A stretch of DNA of 64,000 nucleotides from Terriglobia bacterium (GTDB lineage: Bacteria; Acidobacteriota; Terriglobia; Versatilivoradales; Versatilivoraceae): NCBI GenBank assembly GCA_951813285.1, contig OX638355.1, positions 4,607,136 through 4,671,135 of the forward strand, in the 5' to 3' direction. Every line of letters starts with the position of its first letter. The first letter of the stretch is position 1. This document shows, in pieces, positions 35,904-44,187 of this stretch. A program made the position numbers and the translations under genes. The notes under the pieces were generated by a model, which had not been told where the DNA came from, searched no databases, and saw only the letters and a program-made list of their open reading frames with translations.

Positions 35904-38456
35904 ATGAAATTGAAAGGGTTCAACAAGAACAGCACTGTCCGGAGCGCTGCACCGACACGGGCAAGCATCGCCGTGATCGGCGCCGGCATTGTCGGCAACT
36001 GCCTGGTCGCTCATCTGGCGGAACTCGGTTGGCGCGACCTGCTGCTCATCGACAAGGGGCCGCTGCCCAAGCCCGGGGGCTCGACCGGCCACGCCTCCAA
36101 CTTCATCTTTCCGACCGACCACAACCGTGAGATCGCGATGCTGACCCTGGACAGCCAACGCCAGTACGAGGCGCTCGGCGTCAACACCACCTGCGGCGGC
36201 ATCGAGGTGGCGCGCACCGAGGCCCGCATGGAGGAATTGCGCCGGCGCATGACCTCGGCGCGGGCCTGGGGCATCGGGGCCGAGCTGCTGTCGTCGGCCG
36301 AGGTCGTCGCCAAGGCTCCGTTCGTGAACGGCGACGTGATCCGGGGCGGCTTCTACACGCCCAGCGCGTCGGTGGTCGACTCGGTACGGGCGGGTACGAT
36401 CATGCGGGAGCGGGCTCAGGCGAAGGGCGTGCTCACGGTGCTGGACAACACCGAGGTCACCGGGCTCGAGGTGACCCGCCCGCCCATCGGCCGCCCGCGC
36501 GTCCGCGCCGTGGTTACCGCGGACGGGGCGATCGAGGTGGAGCAGGTGGTGATCGCCTGCGGGGTCTGGAGCCCACGCCTGGCCGCCATGGCCGGCGCCA
36601 CCATTCCCCTGACGCCGGCCGTGCACCAAATGGCCAACCTCGGCCCGATCGACCTCCTGCACCGGACCGGCAACGAGATCGGCTTTCCCATCGTGCGCGA
36701 CATGGACACGTTCATGTATGAGCGGCAGAGTGAGGACGTGATGCAGGTCGGCTCCTACGCCCATCGGCCCATCCTGGTGCATCCCGACGACATTCCGTCG
36801 CTGGCCGAGGCCGAGCGTTCGCCCACCGAGTTGCCGTTCACCTCCGGCGACTTCGCACCGCAGCTCGAACAAGCCCGCGAGATCATGGGCGCGCTGCTGG
36901 CCGGGTCCGAGATGAGATACGCGGTCAACGGTCTGCTGTCCCTGACCCCCGACGCGCAGCAGGTGCTGGGGGAGACGGCCGAGGTGGAGAAGCTCTGGTC
37001 GGCCGCGGCCGTCTGGGTCAAGGAAGGCCCGGGCACGGCGCGGCTCGTCGCGGAGTGGATCACCTACGGCTACCCGCGCCTGTGCGATCCGCACGGGTCC
37101 GACGTCACCCGATTCTATCCCCACGAGCGGACTGGGCAGCACATTCGCCAGCGCTGCCGCGAGCACTTCAACAAGACCTACGGCATTGTGCATCCGCGCG
37201 AGCAGTGGGCGTCGGGGCGCGGCATGAAACGGGCGCCCTTCCATGACCGCACCGCCGCCCTGGGTGCCGAGTTCCACGAGGCGCGCGGCTGGGAACGCCC
37301 ACAGTGGTACGCGAGCAACGCCGAACTGGTCTCACGCTACACGGTCGCGGACCGACCCCACGAATGGGACCGTCGCTGGTGGTCGCCTATCATCGACGCG
37401 GAACACCTTCACCTGCGGGAGAAGGTGGGTATCGTCGACCTGAGTGGGTTTCAGATCTTCGACGCGTCTGGACCCGGTGTGACACCCTACCTCGAAAGAC
37501 TGACGGTGAACCGCTGTGATCGTCCCGTGGGCCGCTGCATCTACACGCCGCTGCTCACGCCGGAGGGCGGCATCCGAGCCGATCTCACCATCCAGCGGCT
37601 CGCCGAAGATCGGTTCCGCATCGTTACCGGCGCCTTCGACGGCGCGCGCGACGAGGTCTGGTTCCGCCGCCATCTGCCCACTGACGGCTCCGTGCAGTTC
37701 GAGAACCTGTCGCCTGCGCTTTGCACTCTCGGCGTGTGGGGTCCGGACGCCGGTGCACTGCTCTCCACCATCACCGACACACCGCTCTCCCAAGCAGCCT
37801 TTCCGTACGGCACGCTGCAGGAGGCGATCGTCGGCGGCGTGCCGGTAACGATGCTGCGCATCTCGTACGTGGGCGAAAACGGTTGGGAGATCTATGCCGG
37901 CATGCCGCACGGCCTGCATCTGTGGGACGCGGTGCTGGAGGCCGGACGCGCCTTCGACGCCCGACCGGTGGGCATGGGGGTGTACGGCGGCACCGGCCGG
38001 CTGGAGAAGAGCTACGCGCTCATGGGCGCGGATCTCGACTCGGAGCACTCACCGGTCGAGGCCGGTCTGGGGCCGGCCCGCGTGAAAGACGCGGACTTCA
38101 TTGGCAAAAACGCCTATCTGCAGGCGCGCTCGGCGGGACCCATGGCCAAGCTGTGCACGCTGACCATGGACACCCAGGCCGATGGGTCGGGGCTGAGGCG
38201 CTTTCCCACCGGGGGCAACGAGCCGATCCTCACTGCAGACGGCGCGCGCATCGTCGATGCCCGCGACCGGGAGTCGCGGGTAACCTCGGCCGGCATGGGA
38301 CCTTCCGTCGGCAAGTATCTCCTGCTCGCCTATCTGCCCATCGAGCACACGGCGCCCGGCACCAGGCTGCAGGTGCTGTACATGAACAGTGCCTATCCGG
38401 TGACAGTGGCCGCCGCACCCCTATTCGATCCCGGAAACACCCGCATGAAAGCGTAG
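35904..38456 (+). CDS. FAD-dependent dimethylglycine/sarcosine dehydrogenase-like protein with GcvT domain
   Basis: From ATG 35904 the protein is 850 residues, typical of the DMGDH/SARDH family. The N-terminal half is a DAO-type FAD domain (VIGAGIVGN at 24-32). STGHAS at 60-65 places His63 where related enzymes bind FAD covalently. The C-terminal half is a GcvT folate-binding domain (NRCDRPVGRCIYT, GENGWEIY, EHSPVEAGLGPARVKDADFI). The expected reaction is oxidative N-demethylation with methylene-tetrahydrofolate formation. GTG at 35889 is an alternative start. The divergent DmdA-like gene implies shared use of folate to capture one-carbon units. Confidence 0.88.
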   Translation: MKLKGFNKNSTVRSAAPTRASIAVIGAGIVGNCLVAHLAELGWRDLLLIDKGPLPKPGGSTGHASNFIFPTDHNREIAMLTLDSQRQYEALGVNTTCGGIEVARTEARMEELRRRMTSARAWGIGAELLSSAEVVAKAPFVNGDVIRGGFYTPSASVVDSVRAGTIMRERAQAKGVLTVLDNTEVTGLEVTRPPIGRPRVRAVVTADGAIEVEQVVIACGVWSPRLAAMAGATIPLTPAVHQMANLGPIDLLHRTGNEIGFPIVRDMDTFMYERQSEDVMQVGSYAHRPILVHPDDIPSLAEAERSPTELPFTSGDFAPQLEQAREIMGALLAGSEMRYAVNGLLSLTPDAQQVLGETAEVEKLWSAAAVWVKEGPGTARLVAEWITYGYPRLCDPHGSDVTRFYPHERTGQHIRQRCREHFNKTYGIVHPREQWASGRGMKRAPFHDRTAALGAEFHEARGWERPQWYASNAELVSRYTVADRPHEWDRRWWSPIIDAEHLHLREKVGIVDLSGFQIFDASGPGVTPYLERLTVNRCDRPVGRCIYTPLLTPEGGIRADLTIQRLAEDRFRIVTGAFDGARDEVWFRRHLPTDGSVQFENLSPALCTLGVWGPDAGALLSTITDTPLSQAAFPYGTLQEAIVGGVPVTMLRISYVGENGWEIYAGMPHGLHLWDAVLEAGRAFDARPVGMGVYGGTGRLEKSYALMGADLDSEHSPVEAGLGPARVKDADFIGKNAYLQARSAGPMAKLCTLTMDTQADGSGLRRFPTGGNEPILTADGARIVDARDRESRVTSAGMGPSVGKYLLLAYLPIEHTAPGTRLQVLYMNSAYPVTVAAAPLFDPGNTRMKA

Positions 38457-38475
38457 CAGCCCCGAGCCAGAAGAC

Positions 38476-38651
38476 CGGCCCCCGCCCTGCCGTGCGGTTC
38501 ATACGAGAGTGAAACAATCAGAAATCGATCATCCCTTCCTAACCTTGGCAACCCGTCACGGTTAACCCCAACGCCTTAGTGGCCCTTCGTCGTCCTTCGT
38601 GGCCCTTCGTGGATCACTCTTTTTCTTTTGTCTTTTTTCGTTATGTTTCAG
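38476..38651 (+). repeat. Composite repeat: 38-bp module, spacer and family B array
   Basis: It has the same module order as 29182-29342: 38-bp module (38475-38515), spacer, family B units, then a T-rich tail to ATGTTTCAGG. It fills the space between the convergent oxidoreductase and DUF1501 genes. A poly-pyrimidine stretch (CTCTTTTTCTTTTGTCTTTT) in the tail could act as part of a terminator. Confidence 0.88.
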
Positions 38652-38665
38652 GTCAGAATGCCGCA

Positions 38666-40159
38666 CTAGGCCGTGGCCGAGGGCCGGTCGAGCAGCTCCG
38701 GCACTACCTTGGCTCCGGTCACCGGATAGTCGGTCGGGGTCTCGTCCCGGCCGTGGTGGAGATAGCTCAGCTTCTGGTGGTCCACTCCCAGTTGGTGCAG
38801 CACGGTGGCCTGCAGATCGGGCACGCTCACTCGGTCCTTCACGGCCCTGTAGCCGAACTCGTCGGTGGCCCCATGGGCGTAGCCGGCCTTGAAGCCCCCA
38901 CCCCCAAGCCAAAGCGTAAAGGCGTTTCGATTGTGGTCACGCCCCATCCCGTTCTGGGAAACCGGCAGCCTTCCGAATTCCCCGCACCACATCACAATGA
39001 CACTGTCCAGCAACCCCCGGCTCTGGAGGTCTCTCACCAGGCCTTCGACCGGCAGCTCCGTCCTGGCGGCAATGGCTTCGATCTCGTTTCGGGTGTTGGT
39101 GTGGCTGTCCCAGGGCTGGGTGGAGGGCTTGGCCGGCGGGAAGACCTGAACGAAGCGCACTCCGGCCTCCACCAGGCGCCGGGCCATCAGCAGGCGGGTC
39201 CCGTAGCTGGAGGTCTCCGGGATATCCAGTCCGTAGAGCTGCTTGGTGGCCGCCGACTCGCGGGAGTGGTCCAAAACTTCCCCGGCCGCCAACTGCATCC
39301 GCGCCGCCAGCTCATAGTTGCGAATGCGCGTTTCCAGATCGGAGTTGTGAGGATAGTCGACTCGATGCCGCTGGTTGAGCTTTGCCAGAAAGTCCAGCTG
39401 GTCCCTTCGCGACTGGCCGGCCACCGGACGGGCGGGATGCAGATCCAGGACGGCGGAACCCCGGGAGCTGAATTCGGTGCCGCGATAAAGGGACGGCAAC
39501 CAGCCGTTCTCCCACAACAGGGCGGCACTGGTGCCGTAGCCTTCGGGATCGCGCAAGACGATGTAGGCCGGGAGGTTCTGGTTCTCGGTTCCGAGAGCGT
39601 AGCTGATCCAGGCTCCCAGGGTGGGCCTGCCCGGAAAGATCTTGCAGGTCTGAAGCATAACCAGGGCTTCGGTGTGGTTGTTGTGCTCGGTGTGCATGGA
39701 GCGCACGAAGCAGAGGTCGTCCACCATGGAAGCCGTGTGGGGGATGGCGTTGGAAAGCTCGATCCCGGACTGTCCGCGGGGCGCAAACTCGAAGGGGCTG
39801 CCCAGCAGCAGGTTGGCTTCGCTGCCCGGCTGAAATGTCTCCACCTTTTCGGCGTGCCGCTTTCCGGACCGCTTCTGCAGCTCCGGCTTGGGGTCGAACA
39901 GATCCATCTGGCTGGGCCCGCCGTTTTGCATGAGTTGAATCACGGCACGAGCCCGCGGCTGGATATGGGGCCGCCTGGGCAGAAGATTGGGACCGTCTGC
40001 GGAAGAGGAACGCCCGGCGGCCAGCTCCGCCTGAAGCAGGTGGGCCAGGGCCATGCTTCCGAATCCCAGCCCCGACCTGTGCAGGAACTCCCGGCGCGAC
40101 CAGGAGCCTTCCTGCCGGGAAAAATAATCTGTTTTCTTATCCCACATGGAGAAACTCAT
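38666..40159 (-). CDS. DUF1501 exported protein, copy 3
   Basis: The 497-residue protein has a Tat-type signal (SRREFLHRSGLGF) and DUF1501 motifs QLMQNGGPSQMDLFDPKP, GRPTLGAWISYALG, WCGEFGRLP, GRDHNRNAFT and AVKDRVSVPDLQATVLHQLG. It is more diverged from copies 1 and 2 than they are from each other. Its ATG at 40159 overlaps the end of the upstream haem-c gene by 23 bp, so the pair is tightly coupled. An in-frame ATG at 40147 is an alternative. Confidence 0.92.
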   Translation of the reverse strand: MSFSMWDKKTDYFSRQEGSWSRREFLHRSGLGFGSMALAHLLQAELAAGRSSSADGPNLLPRRPHIQPRARAVIQLMQNGGPSQMDLFDPKPELQKRSGKRHAEKVETFQPGSEANLLLGSPFEFAPRGQSGIELSNAIPHTASMVDDLCFVRSMHTEHNNHTEALVMLQTCKIFPGRPTLGAWISYALGTENQNLPAYIVLRDPEGYGTSAALLWENGWLPSLYRGTEFSSRGSAVLDLHPARPVAGQSRRDQLDFLAKLNQRHRVDYPHNSDLETRIRNYELAARMQLAAGEVLDHSRESAATKQLYGLDIPETSSYGTRLLMARRLVEAGVRFVQVFPPAKPSTQPWDSHTNTRNEIEAIAARTELPVEGLVRDLQSRGLLDSVIVMWCGEFGRLPVSQNGMGRDHNRNAFTLWLGGGGFKAGYAHGATDEFGYRAVKDRVSVPDLQATVLHQLGVDHQKLSYLHHGRDETPTDYPVTGAKVVPELLDRPSATA

Positions 40160-42806
40160 TGCTGTTCAGAATCATCTGGCACAAGCTGGCCAGAGCCTCG
40201 AGATCGGCGGTCTCCCGGCCCGCCTCGGTTGCCAGACGGCGCCTGGCCTCCCGTTCCAGCAACTCCCGGCTCCAGGCCAGCTCTTCCCGGCTGGGTACTC
40301 TGGCCAGAGCCAACCGAAAGGCCAGTTCGATTCTCGTGTCCGCGTCCCGGGCCAACTGCGACACCCGCCCGGCAAAGAACCGGGCCTGTTCCAGGAGGAA
40401 AGCGTCGTTCAACAGGACCAGGGTCTGCAGCACCGCGGCCGACGTCGCCCTCCGGGCGCAGTTCATCGACAACTTGGGTTGGTCGAAGACGCTCAACAGG
40501 GTCAGGTTGTAGTTCCTGCGACCCACCAGGTAGAGACTCCTCCTCCAGCGGTCGCCCGGATGGGCCAGATCCGGTTCCGACACCGTCACCATGCCGTCGG
40601 CTCGACCGTCCAGGCGGATCGGCGCCCCCCCCATGGTGCGACTCAGCTTGCCGCTTACGGTCATGATGGAGTCCCGGATGACCTCCGACTCCAGGCGGCG
40701 CAAGGGCATCCTCCACAGCAGGCGGTTGGCGGGATCCTTGCTCATGGCCATTCGGGTGCGTCGCCTGTGAACCGGGGATTCCTCGGGGCCGGGCAAGCGT
40801 GACCGCTGGCGATAGACGGACGAGGTCACCAGCAGCCGCACCAGCGGTTTGACCTGCCAGCCGCCGCTCACAAAGCCATCCGCCAGCCATTCCAGCAGCT
40901 CCGGATGGGTGGGACGGGCCCCGTTGCGGCCCAGGTTGTCGGAGGTGGCCACAATGCCCTCCCCGAACAGGCGCTGCCAGACACGATTGACCCGGACGCG
41001 AGCCACCAGGGCGGCTGCCCTGGAACCGGGCTCCGTCAAACGCTTGGCCAGCGCCAGCCGCCGGCCGCTGGTCTGGCCGACCGCCCCGTTTTCCTGCAGC
41101 AGGGCCTCCCCAGCGGGATCGGCGAGCACTGCCGGCATCGCGGGCTCCACCTCCGGTCCCGGAGTGAGATAGTTCCCCCGGATCAGAAAGTAGGTCGGCA
41201 GCGGCTGTCCGGTGTCCACGGTGGGCTGCAGGGTGCCGTAGGTCCGGCGGTGTCGTTCCAGGGAGGCGATCCGGCTCTTGAGACGCGACGCCCTTGCCAG
41301 CTCCTCCGAGTTCAAGAGGGCCTGGATCTGCTCTTCCGACGGCATGACCACCGGCTCGAATTTCTCCTTGAGGTAGCGCTGCGCCGGCCGCAACTCGTTT
41401 TCAAAGGACTTGAGCGCGATCCTCAAATCCTCCCGGATCACCTCGGGGACCTGGGCCAGCCGTTCTTCCATCAGGCGCTGTCTATAGGGATGATAGAGGG
41501 CATTGAGCTTGCGGCGGAAAGGCTTGATCCGAAGGTCCAGCCGGCGGTTGGCGCGATCGATGGACTCCTTCTCCAGCGGGGAGGCCTCGGGTAGAGACCG
41601 CTCATCGGGTTGCAGCCACTGCTGGGGGTTGTAGGCCGGCGTGAAAACGGCCGTCAACCGGTAGTAGTCCAACTGGGAAATGGGGTCGTACTTGTGGTCG
41701 TGGCACTGAGCGCAGCCCACGGTGAGCCCCATCACGTTGCTGGCGACGGTCTGAACGGTGCGCTGCAGGACCCCGTAGCGAATGTCGGGGGTGTTGAGCA
41801 CATCCTGGTTGGTGTCGTCGGCGGCAACTCTGAGAAAGCCGGTGGCCTGCAGCAGGCGGCTCATGGCGGGACTGAGCTCCGGCGCCGCGCGCCAGTCCAC
41901 CATCTCGTCTCCGGCCAACTGCTCGGTGAGAAAACGGTCGTAGGGCTTGTCCCGGTTGATGGCATCGATGACATAGTCCCGGTACTTCCATTTTCCGGGA
42001 ACGCCCAGCGGCTGCTTGCCGGTCACAAAGTCGTTATCGCCGCCCAGAGTGTCGGTATATCCGGCCTCGTCCAGCCAATGGCGGCCCCAGCGCTCCCCGA
42101 AATGAGGGGAAGCCAGCAGACGTTCCACCAGCTGCTCATAGGCCAGCGGGGAACCGTCGGCCAGGAAGGCGTCCACCTCCTCCGGCCCCGGGGGCAAGCC
42201 GATCAGGTCCAGATAGAGGCGCCGCATCAGGAAGAGGCGGTCTGCATCGGCCGAGAACCCGATCCCTTTTTCCTCCAGCTTCTCCAGCAGAAAGCCATCC
42301 ACCGGGGTGCGCACCCGCTCGGCCTGGCGAACCGGCGGCGGTTCCGGCGCCGCCAGCTTGCGAAAGGCCCAGTATTCCCGGTCTGCCCGGGAAAGCGGCG
42401 GTGGCTGGACCTTTATCTGGCGGCGCCGGTCGCCCGCCCGGTCCGGAGCCTGGTAGAACTTTAGGGTGGGAGCCCCGGCTCCGATCCAGCGGCGAATGAC
42501 TTCGATGTCCTCGCCGGAGGGTTTCTGCTGTCCGGCCGGGGGCATGGATCCGTCCACCAGGCGCTTGTAGATCAGACTGGCATCGGGGGAATGCTTCACC
42601 AACCCGGCTCCACTGGCCCCGCCCTTCTCGATGAGCAGCGGGTTGGTCAGATCCAATCCGCCCATGGGCTCCAGCGACCCGTGGCAGTGGGTGCAGTAAC
42701 TCGACAGGATCGGCAGGACCTCCGATTCGAACTGAGGGATGGATTGAGCCGGTGCAGGCCCGGGAATTAACAGCAGAAGGACCGGCAGCCACAGCCGCGT
42801 ACGCAT
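40137..42806 (-). CDS. Haem-c / DUF1549-DUF1553 exported protein, copy 3
   Basis: The start at 42806 gives MRTRLWLPVLLLLIPGPAPAQ, a clean signal peptide. The open frame to 43067 translates a 141-bp repeat and is rejected; ATG at 42842 is the alternative. The 889-residue protein has only one N-terminal haem motif, CTHCH at 38-42, where copies 1 and 2 have two. It retains the DUF1549 motif CAQCHDHKYDPI, ERWGRHWLDEAGYTD and the DUF1553 stretch RVRVNRVWQRLFGEG. It is therefore a shorter version of the module. A full inverted 141-bp repeat unit lies 96 bp upstream and may carry its promoter. Confidence 0.92.
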   Translation of the reverse strand: MRTRLWLPVLLLLIPGPAPAQSIPQFESEVLPILSSYCTHCHGSLEPMGGLDLTNPLLIEKGGASGAGLVKHSPDASLIYKRLVDGSMPPAGQQKPSGEDIEVIRRWIGAGAPTLKFYQAPDRAGDRRRQIKVQPPPLSRADREYWAFRKLAAPEPPPVRQAERVRTPVDGFLLEKLEEKGIGFSADADRLFLMRRLYLDLIGLPPGPEEVDAFLADGSPLAYEQLVERLLASPHFGERWGRHWLDEAGYTDTLGGDNDFVTGKQPLGVPGKWKYRDYVIDAINRDKPYDRFLTEQLAGDEMVDWRAAPELSPAMSRLLQATGFLRVAADDTNQDVLNTPDIRYGVLQRTVQTVASNVMGLTVGCAQCHDHKYDPISQLDYYRLTAVFTPAYNPQQWLQPDERSLPEASPLEKESIDRANRRLDLRIKPFRRKLNALYHPYRQRLMEERLAQVPEVIREDLRIALKSFENELRPAQRYLKEKFEPVVMPSEEQIQALLNSEELARASRLKSRIASLERHRRTYGTLQPTVDTGQPLPTYFLIRGNYLTPGPEVEPAMPAVLADPAGEALLQENGAVGQTSGRRLALAKRLTEPGSRAAALVARVRVNRVWQRLFGEGIVATSDNLGRNGARPTHPELLEWLADGFVSGGWQVKPLVRLLVTSSVYRQRSRLPGPEESPVHRRRTRMAMSKDPANRLLWRMPLRRLESEVIRDSIMTVSGKLSRTMGGAPIRLDGRADGMVTVSEPDLAHPGDRWRRSLYLVGRRNYNLTLLSVFDQPKLSMNCARRATSAAVLQTLVLLNDAFLLEQARFFAGRVSQLARDADTRIELAFRLALARVPSREELAWSRELLEREARRRLATEAGRETADLEALASLCQMILNSNEFLHVG

Positions 42807-42901
42807 GGTGGAACCCAGGAAACCGTTGTCGTCTGAAGCCATATTATCCGAGGGATTCGGCAGCCGGTCAAGAGCCCGGATTGGGACCGGCAGGAAAGCT
42901 T

Positions 42902-43043
42902 GCCTGAAACAACTCTGGCGCCCAGGCCGCCTCAGACCGTGGAACCAATTGAAACCATGAGACTTGGAGACATTTTTCTTGAAACACAATTTGTTTCCCA
43001 CTCGGATGATCTGCCCCGTCGTGGGGGGCAGGGGCGTCGCTTG
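42902..43043 (-). repeat. 141-bp repeat unit, inverted copy
   Basis: One full unit in inverted orientation relative to 28318-28599 and 29337-29618, containing GGCGCCCAGGCCGCC and ending near GGGGCAGGGGCGTCGCTTG. It lies 96 bp upstream of the haem-c copy 3 start. Confidence 0.92.
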
Positions 43044-43230
43044 TCTGAAACAACCGAAAAAAGACAAAAGAAAAGGAGGAATCCACGAAGGGCCACGAAG
43101 GACGACGAAGGGACACTAAGGCATTGAGGTGAACCGTAACGGGATACCAAGGTCGCAAAGGGATTGGTCGATTTCTGATTGTTACACTCTCGTATGATCC
43201 GCACGGCAGGGCGAGGGCGACACTTGTCTG
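43040..43230 (-). repeat. Composite family B repeat, inverted copy
   Basis: This is the reverse complement of the composite at 29182-29342: TCTGAAACAACC, an A-rich stretch, CCACGAAGG units (about 43084-43120), the conserved spacer and the 38-bp module (about 43186-43228). Confidence 0.88.
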
Positions 43231-44187
43231 AGATCGAATACCCGGGGAAATTGCTGTCGCCGCCTACGCGGCTCAACTCTTAGAGAGCACGTGGTCCATG
43301 GGCTGACGCCCACGGCTAAGTGCTATCGCCGCCTTGGCGGCTGCCTGGAACCCCGGGCTGACGCCCGGGAGATGATCATTTGAATAAGCATCCCGCGCCC
43401 GAGCAGTGTCTTGACTTCGGAGAGAGCGGCGAAGTCGCGGTTGACCCAGATCCGGGGAGGAAACTTCTCCTGCAGACCTTCCTTATAAAGCGGCGAAGCC
43501 GCGGCAGCACTTAGCCGTGGGCGTCAGCCCATGGGAAACGTCGCCTATGGGTGTCGAGCCGCGTAGGCGGCGGCAGCAAATGCCGGTGAGCCCAAGTGAC
43601 GCACAAGCCGACGCAAGGATGAGCCTTTTGCACCAGGTCGCACCCGACTATTGAAATAGGCAGAACATCACGATTGCCGGCAAAATGACCTGTCCCACTG
43701 CCAATATTGCAAGAGGCTCTCTCGCATGATCTGCACGGCAGGGCTGCGGCCCGGCAACCCGACACGCTCTCTTGAGGAGCAAGAGTGAATGGGAGAACGC
43801 CCACCCGGGAGCGCGGGCGTCTCGCCCGCATAGGACTTGGCACCAGAGTAGCGAACCCTGCAATGGCCGGTTTGGTGCACTGTTCGAGGGAATGCCCCTG
43901 GATCGCAGGCTGCTTGCACGAATAAGGTTGCGGGCGGGACGCCCGCGCTCCCGGGGGGCTCCCTCCCATGACGCCGGGATATCAAGGTCACGAAGGAATG
44001 GTCGATTTCTGATAGTTTCACTCTCTTATGATCCGCACGACAGGGCGGGGGCGACACTTGTTGGCAATTGATAATCCCCGGGCGAACGCCCGGGCGACTC
44101 ATTGAGCCGCGAAGCGGCGGCAGCAGGTAGCCGTGGGCGTGAGCCGGGCGCGGGCCGGGCTATGCCCGGCACGGGCCATTGGAAAGG
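43231..44187. repeat. Repeat-filled spacer of about 1 kb
   Basis: No gene is supported. GGCTAAGTG-type modules occur at about 43255-43340, 43490-43580 and 44095-44140. GC-rich palindromes with CGGGCGGGACGCCCGC or its inverse lie at about 43800-43830 and 43930-43960. Two 38-bp modules lie at 43716-43750 and 44020-44060, the second preceded by the family B spacer without its array. Positions 44140-44180 are short CGGGC tandem units (GGGCGCGGGCCGGGCTATGC). A short frame at about 43385-43490 on the minus strand might be a gene remnant. Confidence 0.75.

Noticed and set aside
35747-35998. N-terminal extension of the DmdA-like protein
   Set aside because: It covers the divergent promoter region and the start of the oxidoreductase gene, while GGGAGGAG precedes the ATG at 35746.
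43385-43490. Possible gene remnant on the minus strand (about 36 codons reading EKFPPRIWVNRDFAALS)
   Set aside because: The frame is short, bounded by stops and repeats, and matches no family I recognise; it could be chance.
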